Positions 1 through 6,252 are shown, numbered from the stretch's first letter. The stretch: 8,273 nucleotides of DNA from Candidatus Scybalomonas excrementavium (GCA_017694765.1 JADIML010000197.1:1-8273), one strand, 5' to 3'. Numbers and translations: made by a program. Notes: generated by a model not told the origin, from the sequence alone.

Positions 1-630
1 ATGTTAGCTCTTGGAATGTTACCAGAAGGACATTTGGATAAAAGTCAAACGTATCTAATCGGTACCAATGAAATTTATGAGCAATATTGTCGTACAAAAG
101 AGGAATTAGAGAGAAGAAAACAAGTAGAAGAAGAAAAAAGAGAACAAGACAAAACACTTTCAGAAGCAGAAAAAGCAATTGCAAAAGAAATTGAAGAAGG
201 AAAAGCACAGGTAGCAGAAATTCGAAGATTAAATGATGCGTTACCAGAACCTATTATTTCAGAAAAACTATATCAGTTGGAGAAGATTTCAGAAAAGATA
301 TTTTTGTATGTAGAAAAACATCCCGATCAACTAGAAGAAATTCAAAGGTTAAAAAGTTACTATTTACCTACGATGTTAAAATTAGTAACAGCATATCATA
401 AGGTGAAACAAGAAGAGATAAAAAGTGATAATATAGATAAAATGTGTAGTCAAATTGAAGAAACACTAGATACGATGAATTCTGCTTTAGAATATATGTA
501 TAATGAGCTTTATGCAGATGAAGCCTTAGATGTAGCGACAGATATTTCTGTATTAAAAACAATGCTTGCAAGAGAAGGACTTGTTGGAAACGAATTTGAA
601 AATATTAAGGAGGAGCAAAAGGATGAGTAG
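1..630 (+). CDS. xpaC: XpaC family protein (5-bromo-4-chloroindolyl phosphate hydrolysis family), 5'-partial
   Basis: The visible 209 residues match the C-terminal half of XpaC-type proteins. They contain an LGMLPEGHLD segment (about 4-13), a highly charged predicted coiled coil rich in Glu and Lys (about 33-77), and the family hallmark around 78-131 with YYLPT at 120-124 followed by more helix. No signal peptide or membrane segment is visible in this part. The ATG at base 1 is probably an internal methionine: no upstream sequence is present to show a ribosome site, and in my recollection of clostridial homologues the PEGH(L/I)D segment lies well inside the protein, after an N-terminal region. 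The name comes from a phosphatase-like phenotype in Bacillus; the biochemical function is not established. It is directly followed by telA with an 8-bp overlap, the same order as xpaC-yaaN in B. subtilis, so the two probably act together. Family call is fairly sure; true start is outside the window. Confidence 0.85.
   Translation: MLALGMLPEGHLDKSQTYLIGTNEIYEQYCRTKEELERRKQVEEEKREQDKTLSEAEKAIAKEIEEGKAQVAEIRRLNDALPEPIISEKLYQLEKISEKIFLYVEKHPDQLEEIQRLKSYYLPTMLKLVTAYHKVKQEEIKSDNIDKMCSQIEETLDTMNSALEYMYNELYADEALDVATDISVLKTMLAREGLVGNEFENIKEEQKDE
607..613 (+). promoter_or_regulatory. Ribosome binding site that fixes the telA start
   Basis: AAGGAGG lies inside the end of xpaC, 9 nt before the ATG at 623. 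It supports starting telA at 623 instead of the in-frame ATG at 566, which has no comparable site and would lie deep inside xpaC. Confidence 0.85.
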
Positions 631-1765
631 TTTAGAAGAGATGTTACAAGATACACCAACGCTTACTTTTGAACCATTTCCAGAGGAACAAAAAGAAATA
701 GTAGTAGAAGAGAAAAAAGAAGCAGTGGAAACCATGGAGATTCCTTTAACAGAAGAAGAAAAAAAGATGGTAGAGCAGTTTTCAAAACAGATTGATATTG
801 GAAACTCCAATCAAATTTTACAATATGGTGCAGGTGCACAAAAGAAAATGGCAAATTTCTCTGAGACAGCTCTTGAACATGTAAAAAGTAAAGACTTAGG
901 GGAAATTGGGAAAATGCTCTCAGATGTTGTAGTTGAATTAAAAAATTTTGATGTGGATGAAGAAGAAAAAGGTGGGTTATTTGGTCTTTTTAAAAAGACA
1001 AGCAATCGTATTAATAATTTAAAGGCAAAGTATGCAAAAGCAGAAACTAATGTAACAGAAATTTGTAATATATTGGAAAAACATCAAATTCAACTGTTAA
1101 AAGATGTTGCAGTTCTTGATCAGCTTTATGAATTAAATAAAACATACTATAAAGAAATTACGATGTATATTTTGGCAGGAAAGAAAAAATTAGAAGAAAT
1201 TAGACAGATAGAATTACCTGATTTAATGAAAAGAGCCAATCAAACTGGATCGCCAGAAGATGCACAGGCAGTCAATGATATGACTTCTTTATGTAATCGT
1301 TTTGAAAAGAAAATTCACGACTTAGAGTTGACAAGAATGATTTCTATCCAAATGGCACCACAAATTCGCTTGGTACAAAATAATGACACAACGATGTCCG
1401 AAAAAATTCAGTCTACCATTGTGAATACGATTCCTCTTTGGAAAAGCCAGATGGTATTAGCACTTGGAATTGCTCATTCACAGCAAGCCATTCAGGCACA
1501 AAGAGAAGTGACAGATATGACCAATATGCTTCTTCGAAAAAATGCAGAGGCGCTTAAAATGGCAACAGTGGAAACTGCAAAAGAATCCGAACGAGGAATT
1601 GTCGATATTGAAACTTTAAAATATACAAATGAATCTTTAATTTCAACATTAGATGAAGTGTTAAAAATTCAAATAGAAGGTAGAGAAAAGAGAAAGGAAG
1701 CAGAAATAGAGTTGATGAAAATTGAAGGAGAATTAAAAACGAAGTTATTAGAATATGCCAAATAA
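623..1765 (+). CDS. telA: TelA/YaaN family toxic anion resistance protein
   Basis: This 380-residue, mostly helical, soluble-looking protein has the TelA family pattern. An acidic, probably disordered N-terminus (about 1-45) is followed by the core motif VVELKNFD near 103-110 and the glycine/phenylalanine patch KGGLFGLFKK at 116-125. Next come NRINNLKAKY (128-137), then LYELNKTYYKEITMYILAG (about 168-186), and long helices to the C-terminus. Length is close to the B. subtilis YaaN size as I recall it (about 386). TelA was named for tellurite resistance on plasmid RK2, and chromosomal copies are often linked to envelope stress or lantibiotic/toxic-anion tolerance, but the mechanism is unknown. 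The start overlaps the xpaC stop (ATGAGTAG), which suggests translational coupling and a shared operon. The nearest possible transcription stop is the palindrome at 1892-1929. Family assignment is confident; the physiological role is inferred. Confidence 0.92.
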   Translation: MSSLEEMLQDTPTLTFEPFPEEQKEIVVEEKKEAVETMEIPLTEEEKKMVEQFSKQIDIGNSNQILQYGAGAQKKMANFSETALEHVKSKDLGEIGKMLSDVVVELKNFDVDEEEKGGLFGLFKKTSNRINNLKAKYAKAETNVTEICNILEKHQIQLLKDVAVLDQLYELNKTYYKEITMYILAGKKKLEEIRQIELPDLMKRANQTGSPEDAQAVNDMTSLCNRFEKKIHDLELTRMISIQMAPQIRLVQNNDTTMSEKIQSTIVNTIPLWKSQMVLALGIAHSQQAIQAQREVTDMTNMLLRKNAEALKMATVETAKESERGIVDIETLKYTNESLISTLDEVLKIQIEGREKRKEAEIELMKIEGELKTKLLEYAK

Positions 1766-1891
1766 TTTTGTAAAATCATTTTATAGGAATCATTCTTCTT
1801 ACTATGATTTTAGCATGTTTCGCATATCAGGTGTTTTAATGGACATGGGAATGACATTTTAGAGAAACTTCTTCATAATCTGAATCATGAA

Positions 1892-1929
1892 AAAGGGCTG
1901 TCACATAAAATTTTATGTGACAGCCCTTT
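1892..1929. terminator. Bidirectional intrinsic terminator, 38-bp perfect palindrome
   Basis: Two 19-nt arms (AAAGGGCTGTCACATAAAA and its exact complement) meet with no spacer, so RNA from either strand can fold into a long hairpin. On the minus strand it lies 21 bp past the csp stop and is followed by a run of five T, a good intrinsic terminator for csp. On the plus strand it lies 126 bp past the telA stop but has only a short TTT tail, so termination of xpaC-telA here is likely but less clear. Confidence 0.85.
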
Positions 1930-1950
1930 AGGATCTAGGATCAACTTGAT

Positions 1951-2154
1951 TTATGCAAGAACAACAACGTTAGAAGCCTGAGGACCTCTGTTGCCTTCTT
2001 CAATATCAAAAGAAACGTTTTGACCTTCTTCTAATGTTTTAAAACCATCGGCTACGATAGCAGAGAAGTGTACGAATACATCTTTACCATCTTCTGTTTT
2101 AATAAAACCATAACCTTTTTCACTGTTGAACCATTTTACTGTACCCTTATTCAT
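1951..2154 (-). CDS. Cold shock protein (CspA family)
   Basis: This is a complete 67-residue single cold-shock domain, the usual length for bacterial Csp proteins. It carries the RNA-binding patch W8-F9, RNP1 as KGYGFI at 13-18, and RNP2 as VFVHF at 26-30, with the expected aromatic residues (F17, F27, H29, F30). Known family members bind single-stranded RNA and DNA in the cytoplasm, melt secondary structure at low temperature and act as antiterminators. On the minus strand AAGGAGG (2162-2168) sits 7 nt before the ATG, an excellent ribosome site. The gene is monocistronic: it has its own promoter near 2296-2324, a UTR of about 135 nt, and a terminator at 1892-1929. Which paralogue (cspA, cspB, cspC, cspD) cannot be told from sequence alone, so no symbol is given. 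Confidence 0.97.
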   Translation of the reverse strand: MNKGTVKWFNSEKGYGFIKTEDGKDVFVHFSAIVADGFKTLEEGQNVSFDIEEGNRGPQASNVVVLA

Positions 2155-2289
2155 AATGGTACCTCCTTAAAATAAAAATAAATAGAGATATATGTTCGTC
2201 ATAAAATATATGACTTAAATATACAAAAAATGAATAAGAATAGAGTAAAATGAATATTCACATTATTCTGAACATTTTTGTATAAGAAC
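2155..2289 (-). promoter_or_regulatory. Long foldable 5' UTR of the cold shock gene
   Basis: The csp transcript should carry about 135 nt of AU-rich leader. Read on plus-strand positions, nested complementary arms lie at 2221-2232 with 2273-2283 (11 bp plus one bulged base), 2237-2242 with 2264-2269 (6 bp), and a self-complementary TGAATATTCA at 2251-2260. A separate hairpin is formed by 2198-2203 with 2209-2214 (GTCATA/TATGAC, 5-nt loop), just upstream of the ribosome site. Long, temperature-sensitive leaders are known for cspA mRNA in E. coli. Whether this leader senses temperature is inference. Confidence 0.5.
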
Positions 2290-2295
2290 ACGCCT

Positions 2296-2324
2296 ATCAT
2301 AACATTAATTACATAAAATAGCAA
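2296..2324 (-). promoter_or_regulatory. Sigma-A promoter of the cold shock gene
   Basis: On the minus strand, TTGCTA (2319-2324, -35, 4 of 6 consensus) is separated by exactly 17 bp from TATGAT (2296-2301, -10, 5 of 6 consensus). This puts the transcription start near 2289. It is the best sigma-A match I found upstream of csp. Confidence 0.6.
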
Positions 2325-2395
2325 GAAAAAAATGTAAAAAAAATGTGACAAATTTCTTAAGTGTTTCCTAAAATTGTAAGCCAAAAGCGGTATAC

Positions 2396-2424
2396 TTGTA
2401 TGTTTTAGGGTTTTGTGCTATGCT
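2396..2424 (+). promoter_or_regulatory. Candidate extended -10 promoter for hydG
   Basis: TGCTATGCT carries an extended -10 (TG at 2416-2417, TATGCT 2419-2424) with TTGTAT (2396-2401) 17 bp upstream as a weak -35. The transcript would start near 2431 and leave a leader of about 210 nt before hydG. An alternative -10, TATACT at 2391-2396, has no well-spaced -35. Confidence 0.4.
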
Positions 2425-2449
2425 AGTTATGCTGAACTTAGAAGACAAA

Positions 2450-2568
2450 CAGCTAGAAAGGAGCTGTGCTATACGTTTATAGCATATAATAGGTGCATCA
2501 TTTAGCAAAAATAGAAAAGGCTTAGTGATGTAGAAGAAACAAAGGTATTATAAAAAGACATTATAATA
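2450..2568 (+). promoter_or_regulatory. Structured hydG leader with tandem stem-loops, class unknown
   Basis: Four hairpins can be read directly. CAGCT/AGCTG (2450-2454 with 2462-2466) is abutted without gap by TGCTATA/TATAGCA (2467-2473 with 2478-2484, loop CGTT). A longer arm pair follows at 2494-2506 with 2520-2532, 13 positions with one mismatch and two G-U pairs. An AT-only stem lies at 2546-2552 with 2562-2568. The loop of the first hairpin contains a Shine-Dalgarno-like AAAGGAG (2457-2463) with no usable start after it. I do not recognise a known riboswitch: there is no T-box, S-box, TPP or preQ1 signature. No T-run follows the stems, so transcription attenuation is not evident. It may be a leader element or a small RNA. 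From 2569 to 2630 I see only AT-rich sequence. Confidence 0.35.
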
Positions 2569-2643
2569 AATTTAGTTTTATATATTGTTTTATAAATTTG
2601 TAAAAAATAGAAAGTTATAAGGAATAAGAAAAGAGGTAGAAAT

Positions 2644-4062
2644 ATGTATAATCCAAAATCAAAAGTGGCAGAAGAATTTATTGACCACCAAGAAATTCTT
2701 GATACATTAGCATATGCACAAGAAAATAAAAATAATCGCGAGTTAATTGAATCTTTACTTGAGCGTGCAAAAGATTGTAAAGGATTAACTCATAGAGAAG
2801 CACTTCTTTTATTAGAATGCGATGAGCCAGATTTAGTTGAAAAAATGTTTAAACTAGCAAAGGAAATTAAACAGAAATTTTATGGTAACCGTATCGTAAT
2901 GTTTGCTCCTTTATATTTATCAAACTATTGTGTAAATGGCTGTGTATACTGCCCTTATCATGCAAAAAATAAACACATTGCTCGTAAGAAATTAACACAA
3001 GAAGAAATTCGTAAAGAAGTCATTGCTCTACAGGATATGGGACATAAACGTCTTGCTTTAGAAGCAGGAGAAGATCCATTACATAATCCATTGGAATACA
3101 TTTTAGAAAGTATTAAAACAATTTATGATATTAAACATAAAAATGGTGCCATTCGCCGTGTCAATGTCAATATTGCTGCAACAACCGTTGAAAATTATCG
3201 TAAGTTAAAAGATGCAGGAATTGGAACTTATATTTTATTCCAAGAAACTTATCATAAAGATAACTATGAAAAATTACATCCAACAGGACCAAAGAGCAAT
3301 TATGCGTACCATACAGAAGCAATGGATCGTGCTATGGAAGCAGGAATTGACGATGTTGGTCTTGGAGTATTATTTGGTCTTCACACTTACAAATATGATT
3401 TTACAGGACTTTTAATGCATGCAGAGCATTTGGAGGCAACATTTGGAGTTGGACCTCATACGATTAGCGTACCACGTATTTGTGCAGCAGATGATATTAA
3501 TAAAGAAGACTTTAAAGATGCGATTTCTGATGAAATTTTCATGAAAATTGTATCTGTCATTCGTATTGCTGTTCCATATACAGGTATGATTGTATCCACA
3601 AGAGAATCTCAAAAAACAAGAGAAAAAGTATTAGAGCTTGGTGTATCTCAGCTTAGTGGTGGATCTAGAACAAGCGTTGGTGGTTATGTAGAGGAAGAAC
3701 CAGAAGAAGAAAATTCAGCACAATTTGATGTGAGTGATACAAGAACACTAGATCAAGTTGTAAATTGGTTAGAAGAACTTGGTTATATTCCAAGTTTCTG
3801 TACGGCTTGTTATCGAGAAGGGCGTACAGGAGATCGCTTTATGTCACTTGTAAAATCTGGACAAATTGCTAACTGTTGCCAACCAAATGCTCTTTTAACA
3901 TTGAAAGAATATTTAACTGATTATGCTTCCGAAGATACAAAAGAAAAGGGAGAAAAATTGATCAAAGAACAGTTAGAATACATTACAAATCCAAAAGCAA
4001 AAGAAACAGCAGAAAAATATTTAGAAGAAATTGAAAAAGGAAATCGCGATTTTAGATTTTAA
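2644..4062 (+). CDS. hydG: [FeFe]-hydrogenase maturase HydG (radical SAM tyrosine lyase)
   Basis: HydG cleaves tyrosine with S-adenosylmethionine, giving p-cresol plus CO and cyanide, which it assembles on a dangler iron as the Fe(CO)2(CN) synthon for the hydrogenase H-cluster. The 472-residue length is typical. The radical SAM motif CX3CX2C is at C96, C100 and C103, inside the conserved YCVNGCVYC stretch. The HydG-specific C-terminal auxiliary cluster motif CX2CX22C is at C386, C389 and C412. This C-terminal motif separates HydG from the related ThiH, which lacks it. A moderate ribosome site (AAGAGG, 2631-2636) lies 7 nt before the ATG. The gene stands alone, with its own candidate promoter and a terminator 23 bp past the stop; hydE, hydF and the hydrogenase itself are not in the window and must lie elsewhere if the pathway is complete. 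Cytoplasmic, oxygen-sensitive; implies anaerobic hydrogen metabolism. Confidence 0.97.
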   Translation: MYNPKSKVAEEFIDHQEILDTLAYAQENKNNRELIESLLERAKDCKGLTHREALLLLECDEPDLVEKMFKLAKEIKQKFYGNRIVMFAPLYLSNYCVNGCVYCPYHAKNKHIARKKLTQEEIRKEVIALQDMGHKRLALEAGEDPLHNPLEYILESIKTIYDIKHKNGAIRRVNVNIAATTVENYRKLKDAGIGTYILFQETYHKDNYEKLHPTGPKSNYAYHTEAMDRAMEAGIDDVGLGVLFGLHTYKYDFTGLLMHAEHLEATFGVGPHTISVPRICAADDINKEDFKDAISDEIFMKIVSVIRIAVPYTGMIVSTRESQKTREKVLELGVSQLSGGSRTSVGGYVEEEPEEENSAQFDVSDTRTLDQVVNWLEELGYIPSFCTACYREGRTGDRFMSLVKSGQIANCCQPNALLTLKEYLTDYASEDTKEKGEKLIKEQLEYITNPKAKETAEKYLEEIEKGNRDFRF

Positions 4063-4084
4063 TGAAAATCGCTGTCACTTGTAG

Positions 4085-4119
4085 AAAAGGTGTCACATAA
4101 ATTATGTGGCATCTTTTTT
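4085..4119 (+). terminator. Intrinsic terminator of hydG
   Basis: A stem of about 16 positions formed by 4085-4100 and 4102-4117 includes two G-U pairs and encloses a tight AT-rich loop. It is followed by a T-rich tract (six T, C, three T). The core TGTCACATAAA...TTATGTG is the same as in the palindrome at 1892-1929. The reverse strand ends in a shorter T run, but no converging gene is present. Confidence 0.85.
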
Positions 4120-4143
4120 CTTTAAAAAAACAACAAACATGTG

Positions 4144-4172
4144 TTCATTTTTTTGGTATTCTATGCTATAAT
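4144..4172 (+). promoter_or_regulatory. Extended -10 promoter of the topoisomerase operon
   Basis: A perfect TATAAT at 4167-4172 is preceded by TG at 4164-4165, making an extended -10. The -35 position, 17 bp upstream, is a weak TTCATT (4144-4149), as is common for extended -10 promoters. The transcript should start near 4179, leaving a leader of about 150 nt. Confidence 0.65.
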
Positions 4173-4192
4173 TAGCAAATGGCTCAAATACA

Positions 4193-4286
4193 GAGTAAAA
4201 GGAGTGTAAGAGAGACATGTGTTTTACTCCAACTATCAAAAATATCAAAGAATAGAAATGAAGGTTACTTATTTCTTCAAAGTAAC
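4193..4286 (+). promoter_or_regulatory. Foldable leader upstream of the topoisomerase operon
   Basis: GAGTAAAA (4193-4200) is complementary to TTTTACTC (4222-4229), while the adjacent GGAGT (4201-4205) can pair with ACTCC (4226-4230), so two structures compete for one arm. A further hairpin GTTACTT/AAGTAAC spans 4264-4270 and 4280-4286. A 12-codon reading frame (4217-4255, MCFTPTIKNIKE) begins 12 nt after an AAAGGAG, so a short leader peptide is conceivable. None of this matches a known regulator; function is unproven. Confidence 0.25.
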
Positions 4287-4331
4287 GGATCATGATGATA
4301 AGAAAATGTTGATAAAAGAAAGGATTGTAAT

Positions 4332-6251
4332 ATGGGAAAACAACAATATGATGCTGACAGTATTTCTGTCTTAGAAGGCTTAGAAGCTGTCAGAAAACGT
4401 CCTGGAATGTATATTGGAAGTACAGGACGAAAAGGGTTAAATCATTTAATATACGAAATTGTTGATAATGCTGTTGATGAGCATTTAGAAGGACATTGTG
4501 ATAAAATTGAAGTTTTTTTGGAAAAAGATGGTTCTGCAACAATTAACGACAATGGAAGAGGAATTCCTGTTAGTATGCATAAAAAAGGGATTTCAGCGGA
4601 GCGATTAATTTTTACAACACTTCATGCAGGTGGAAAATTTGATGGAGCTTCTTATAAAACAAGTGGAGGGCTTCATGGAGTTGGTTCTTCGGTTGTCAAT
4701 GCATTATCTGTTAAATTAGAAGTTCGAATTAGTCGAGATGGACAAATTCATTACGATTCTTATTCAAGAGGAAATCCAACTGTGGAACTTATTGATGGAC
4801 TTCTTCCAGTAGTAGGAAAGACGAGAAAGACAGGTACTTGGATTAATTTTATTCCAGATCCAGAAATCTTTGAACGAACAAATTTTAGCGCAGAAGAGAT
4901 CAAAAGCCGTTTACATGAAACAGCGTATTTAAATCCAAATTTAACGATTGTATTTGAGGATCGTAGAAAAGAAGAAGTGGAAACATTCACGTTTCATGAA
5001 CCAGATGGAATTATAGGATTTGTAAAAGATATGAATAAAAATAAAAATCCGATTCATAAACCAGTATATTTTAAAGGAGAATCAGACAATATTACTGTAG
5101 AAGTTGCTTTTCAATATACCGATGATTTTCATGAAGATGTATTAGGATTTTGTAATAATATCTATAATGCAGAAGGTGGACTTCATATTACTGGATTTAA
5201 AACTCAATTTACAACAGTTATGAACAGTTATGCCAGAGAAATTGGAGTATTAAAAGAAAAAGAACCAAACTTTACTGGTACAGATATTCGAAATGGTATG
5301 ACAGCAGTTATATCCATTAAACACCCTGATCCAAGATTTGAAGGACAGACAAAAACGAAATTGGATAATCCAGATGCTTCGAAAGCTGTAAGTAAGGTGA
5401 CAGGAGAAGAAACGGTCCTTTATTTTGATCGCCATTTAGAACAGTTAAAAGAAGTATTAGCTTGTGCAGAACGAGCTGCTAAAATTCGCAAAACCGAAGA
5501 ACGAGCAAAAACGAATTTAATTACAAAACAAAAATATTCGTTTGATTCCAATGGCAAATTAGCAAACTGTGAAAGTAAAGATCCTTCTATTTGTGAAATT
5601 TTTATCGTAGAAGGAGATTCTGCTGGTGGAAGTGCTAAAGTGGCAAGAGATCGAAAATATCAAGCAATTTTGCCAATTCGTGGGAAAATATTAAATGTAG
5701 AAAAAGCAAGTATGGATAAAGTTTTAGCCAATGCAGAGATAAAATCTATGATTAATGCTTTTGGTTGTGGTTTTTCAGAAGGCTATGGAAATGACTTTGA
5801 TATTAGCAAATTACGGTATCATAAAATTATTATTATGGCCGATGCCGATGTAGATGGGGCACATATTTGCACATTGTTACTCACTTTATTTTATCGCTTT
5901 ATGCCAGAGCTTATTTATAATGGGCATATCTATATTGCGATGCCACCACTTTATAAAGCAACACCAAAGAGAGGAAAAGAAGAATATTTATATGATGATC
6001 GAGCTTTAGAAAAATATCGAAAAACTCATAGAGGTTCTTTTGAATTACAGCGTTATAAAGGGCTTGGCGAAATGAATCCACAGCAACTTTGGGATACGAC
6101 TTTAAATCCAGATACAAGATATTTAAAACAAGTAGAAATTGAAGATGCGAAAATGGCGTCAGAAGTAACAGAGCTTCTTATGGGAAGTGATGTTCCACCA
6201 AGACGTAATTTCATTAAAACTCATGCAAATGATGCAGAAGTAGATATTTAA
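4332..6251 (+). CDS. parE: Type IIA topoisomerase subunit B (GyrB/ParE family), probable topoisomerase IV ParE
   Basis: This ATPase subunit of a heterotetrameric DNA topoisomerase is 639 residues, the usual size for a Gram-positive GyrB/ParE. The GHKL ATPase domain has catalytic E42, N46 and D73, GRGIP at 75-79 and the glycine-rich lid GGLHGVGSS at 112-120, with the QTK loop at 339-341. The TOPRIM domain has EGDSAGGSAK with E427, and the metal-binding DADVD at 504-508. PIRGKILNVEKAS (448-460) follows, and a C-terminal PPRRNFI motif ends the protein. The sequence is GyrB-like, but its position next to a subunit A that shows no GyrA box so far favours a topoisomerase IV role (decatenation). One oddity is C513 in DGAHICT, where GyrB proteins usually have Arg. 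AAAGGA (4319-4324) lies 7 nt before the start. The parE versus gyrB name is moderately sure; the family is certain. Confidence 0.9.
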   Translation: MGKQQYDADSISVLEGLEAVRKRPGMYIGSTGRKGLNHLIYEIVDNAVDEHLEGHCDKIEVFLEKDGSATINDNGRGIPVSMHKKGISAERLIFTTLHAGGKFDGASYKTSGGLHGVGSSVVNALSVKLEVRISRDGQIHYDSYSRGNPTVELIDGLLPVVGKTRKTGTWINFIPDPEIFERTNFSAEEIKSRLHETAYLNPNLTIVFEDRRKEEVETFTFHEPDGIIGFVKDMNKNKNPIHKPVYFKGESDNITVEVAFQYTDDFHEDVLGFCNNIYNAEGGLHITGFKTQFTTVMNSYAREIGVLKEKEPNFTGTDIRNGMTAVISIKHPDPRFEGQTKTKLDNPDASKAVSKVTGEETVLYFDRHLEQLKEVLACAERAAKIRKTEERAKTNLITKQKYSFDSNGKLANCESKDPSICEIFIVEGDSAGGSAKVARDRKYQAILPIRGKILNVEKASMDKVLANAEIKSMINAFGCGFSEGYGNDFDISKLRYHKIIIMADADVDGAHICTLLLTLFYRFMPELIYNGHIYIAMPPLYKATPKRGKEEYLYDDRALEKYRKTHRGSFELQRYKGLGEMNPQQLWDTTLNPDTRYLKQVEIEDAKMASEVTELLMGSDVPPRRNFIKTHANDAEVDI

Positions 6252-6252
6252 A

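Noticed and set aside
566..622. Extended N-terminus for telA starting at ATG 566
   Set aside because: No ribosome site, deep overlap with xpaC, and the 19 extra residues do not fit the family start; ATG 623 has AAGGAGG at good spacing.
2199..2384. Minus-strand 61-codon hydrophobic frame upstream of csp
   Set aside because: It runs through the csp promoter and leader, is low-complexity Phe/Ile/Leu from AT-rich sequence, and has no ribosome site.
2420..2482. 20-codon plus-strand frame in the hydG leader (MLVMLNLEDK...)
   Set aside because: Its ATG falls inside the predicted -10 hexamer, so it would not be on the transcript if that promoter is right; the upstream ribosome site is weak.
2581..2610. 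Rex-type operator (TTGTTAA...TTAACAA) near TTGTTTTATAAATTTG
   Set aside because: The two halves are not complementary in the Rex pattern; the similarity is explained by AT-richness.
2386..2643. T-box (tyrosine) riboswitch, SRP RNA or 6S RNA upstream of hydG
   Set aside because: No T-box GGGTGG-type motif or terminator, no SRP GNAR tetraloop/AAGCAGC region, and no long 6S-type hairpin with central bubble could be identified.
3212..3612. Alternative frames inside hydG (plus 67 codons, minus 66 codons)
   Set aside because: They lie wholly within the well-conserved hydG coding sequence and have no ribosome sites or family resemblance.
4063..4077. CcpA cre-like site TGAAAATCGCTGTCA
   Set aside because: It carries an extra base relative to the cre consensus and lies between the hydG stop and its terminator, an unlikely place for control.
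4102..4293. Minus-strand 63-codon frame between hydG and parE
   Set aside because: It overlaps the hydG terminator and the opposing operon promoter, lacks a ribosome site, and resembles no family I know.
4258..4374. Plus-strand 38-codon frame overlapping the parE start
   Set aside because: Out of frame with parE, no convincing ribosome site, and no recognisable sequence; likely chance.
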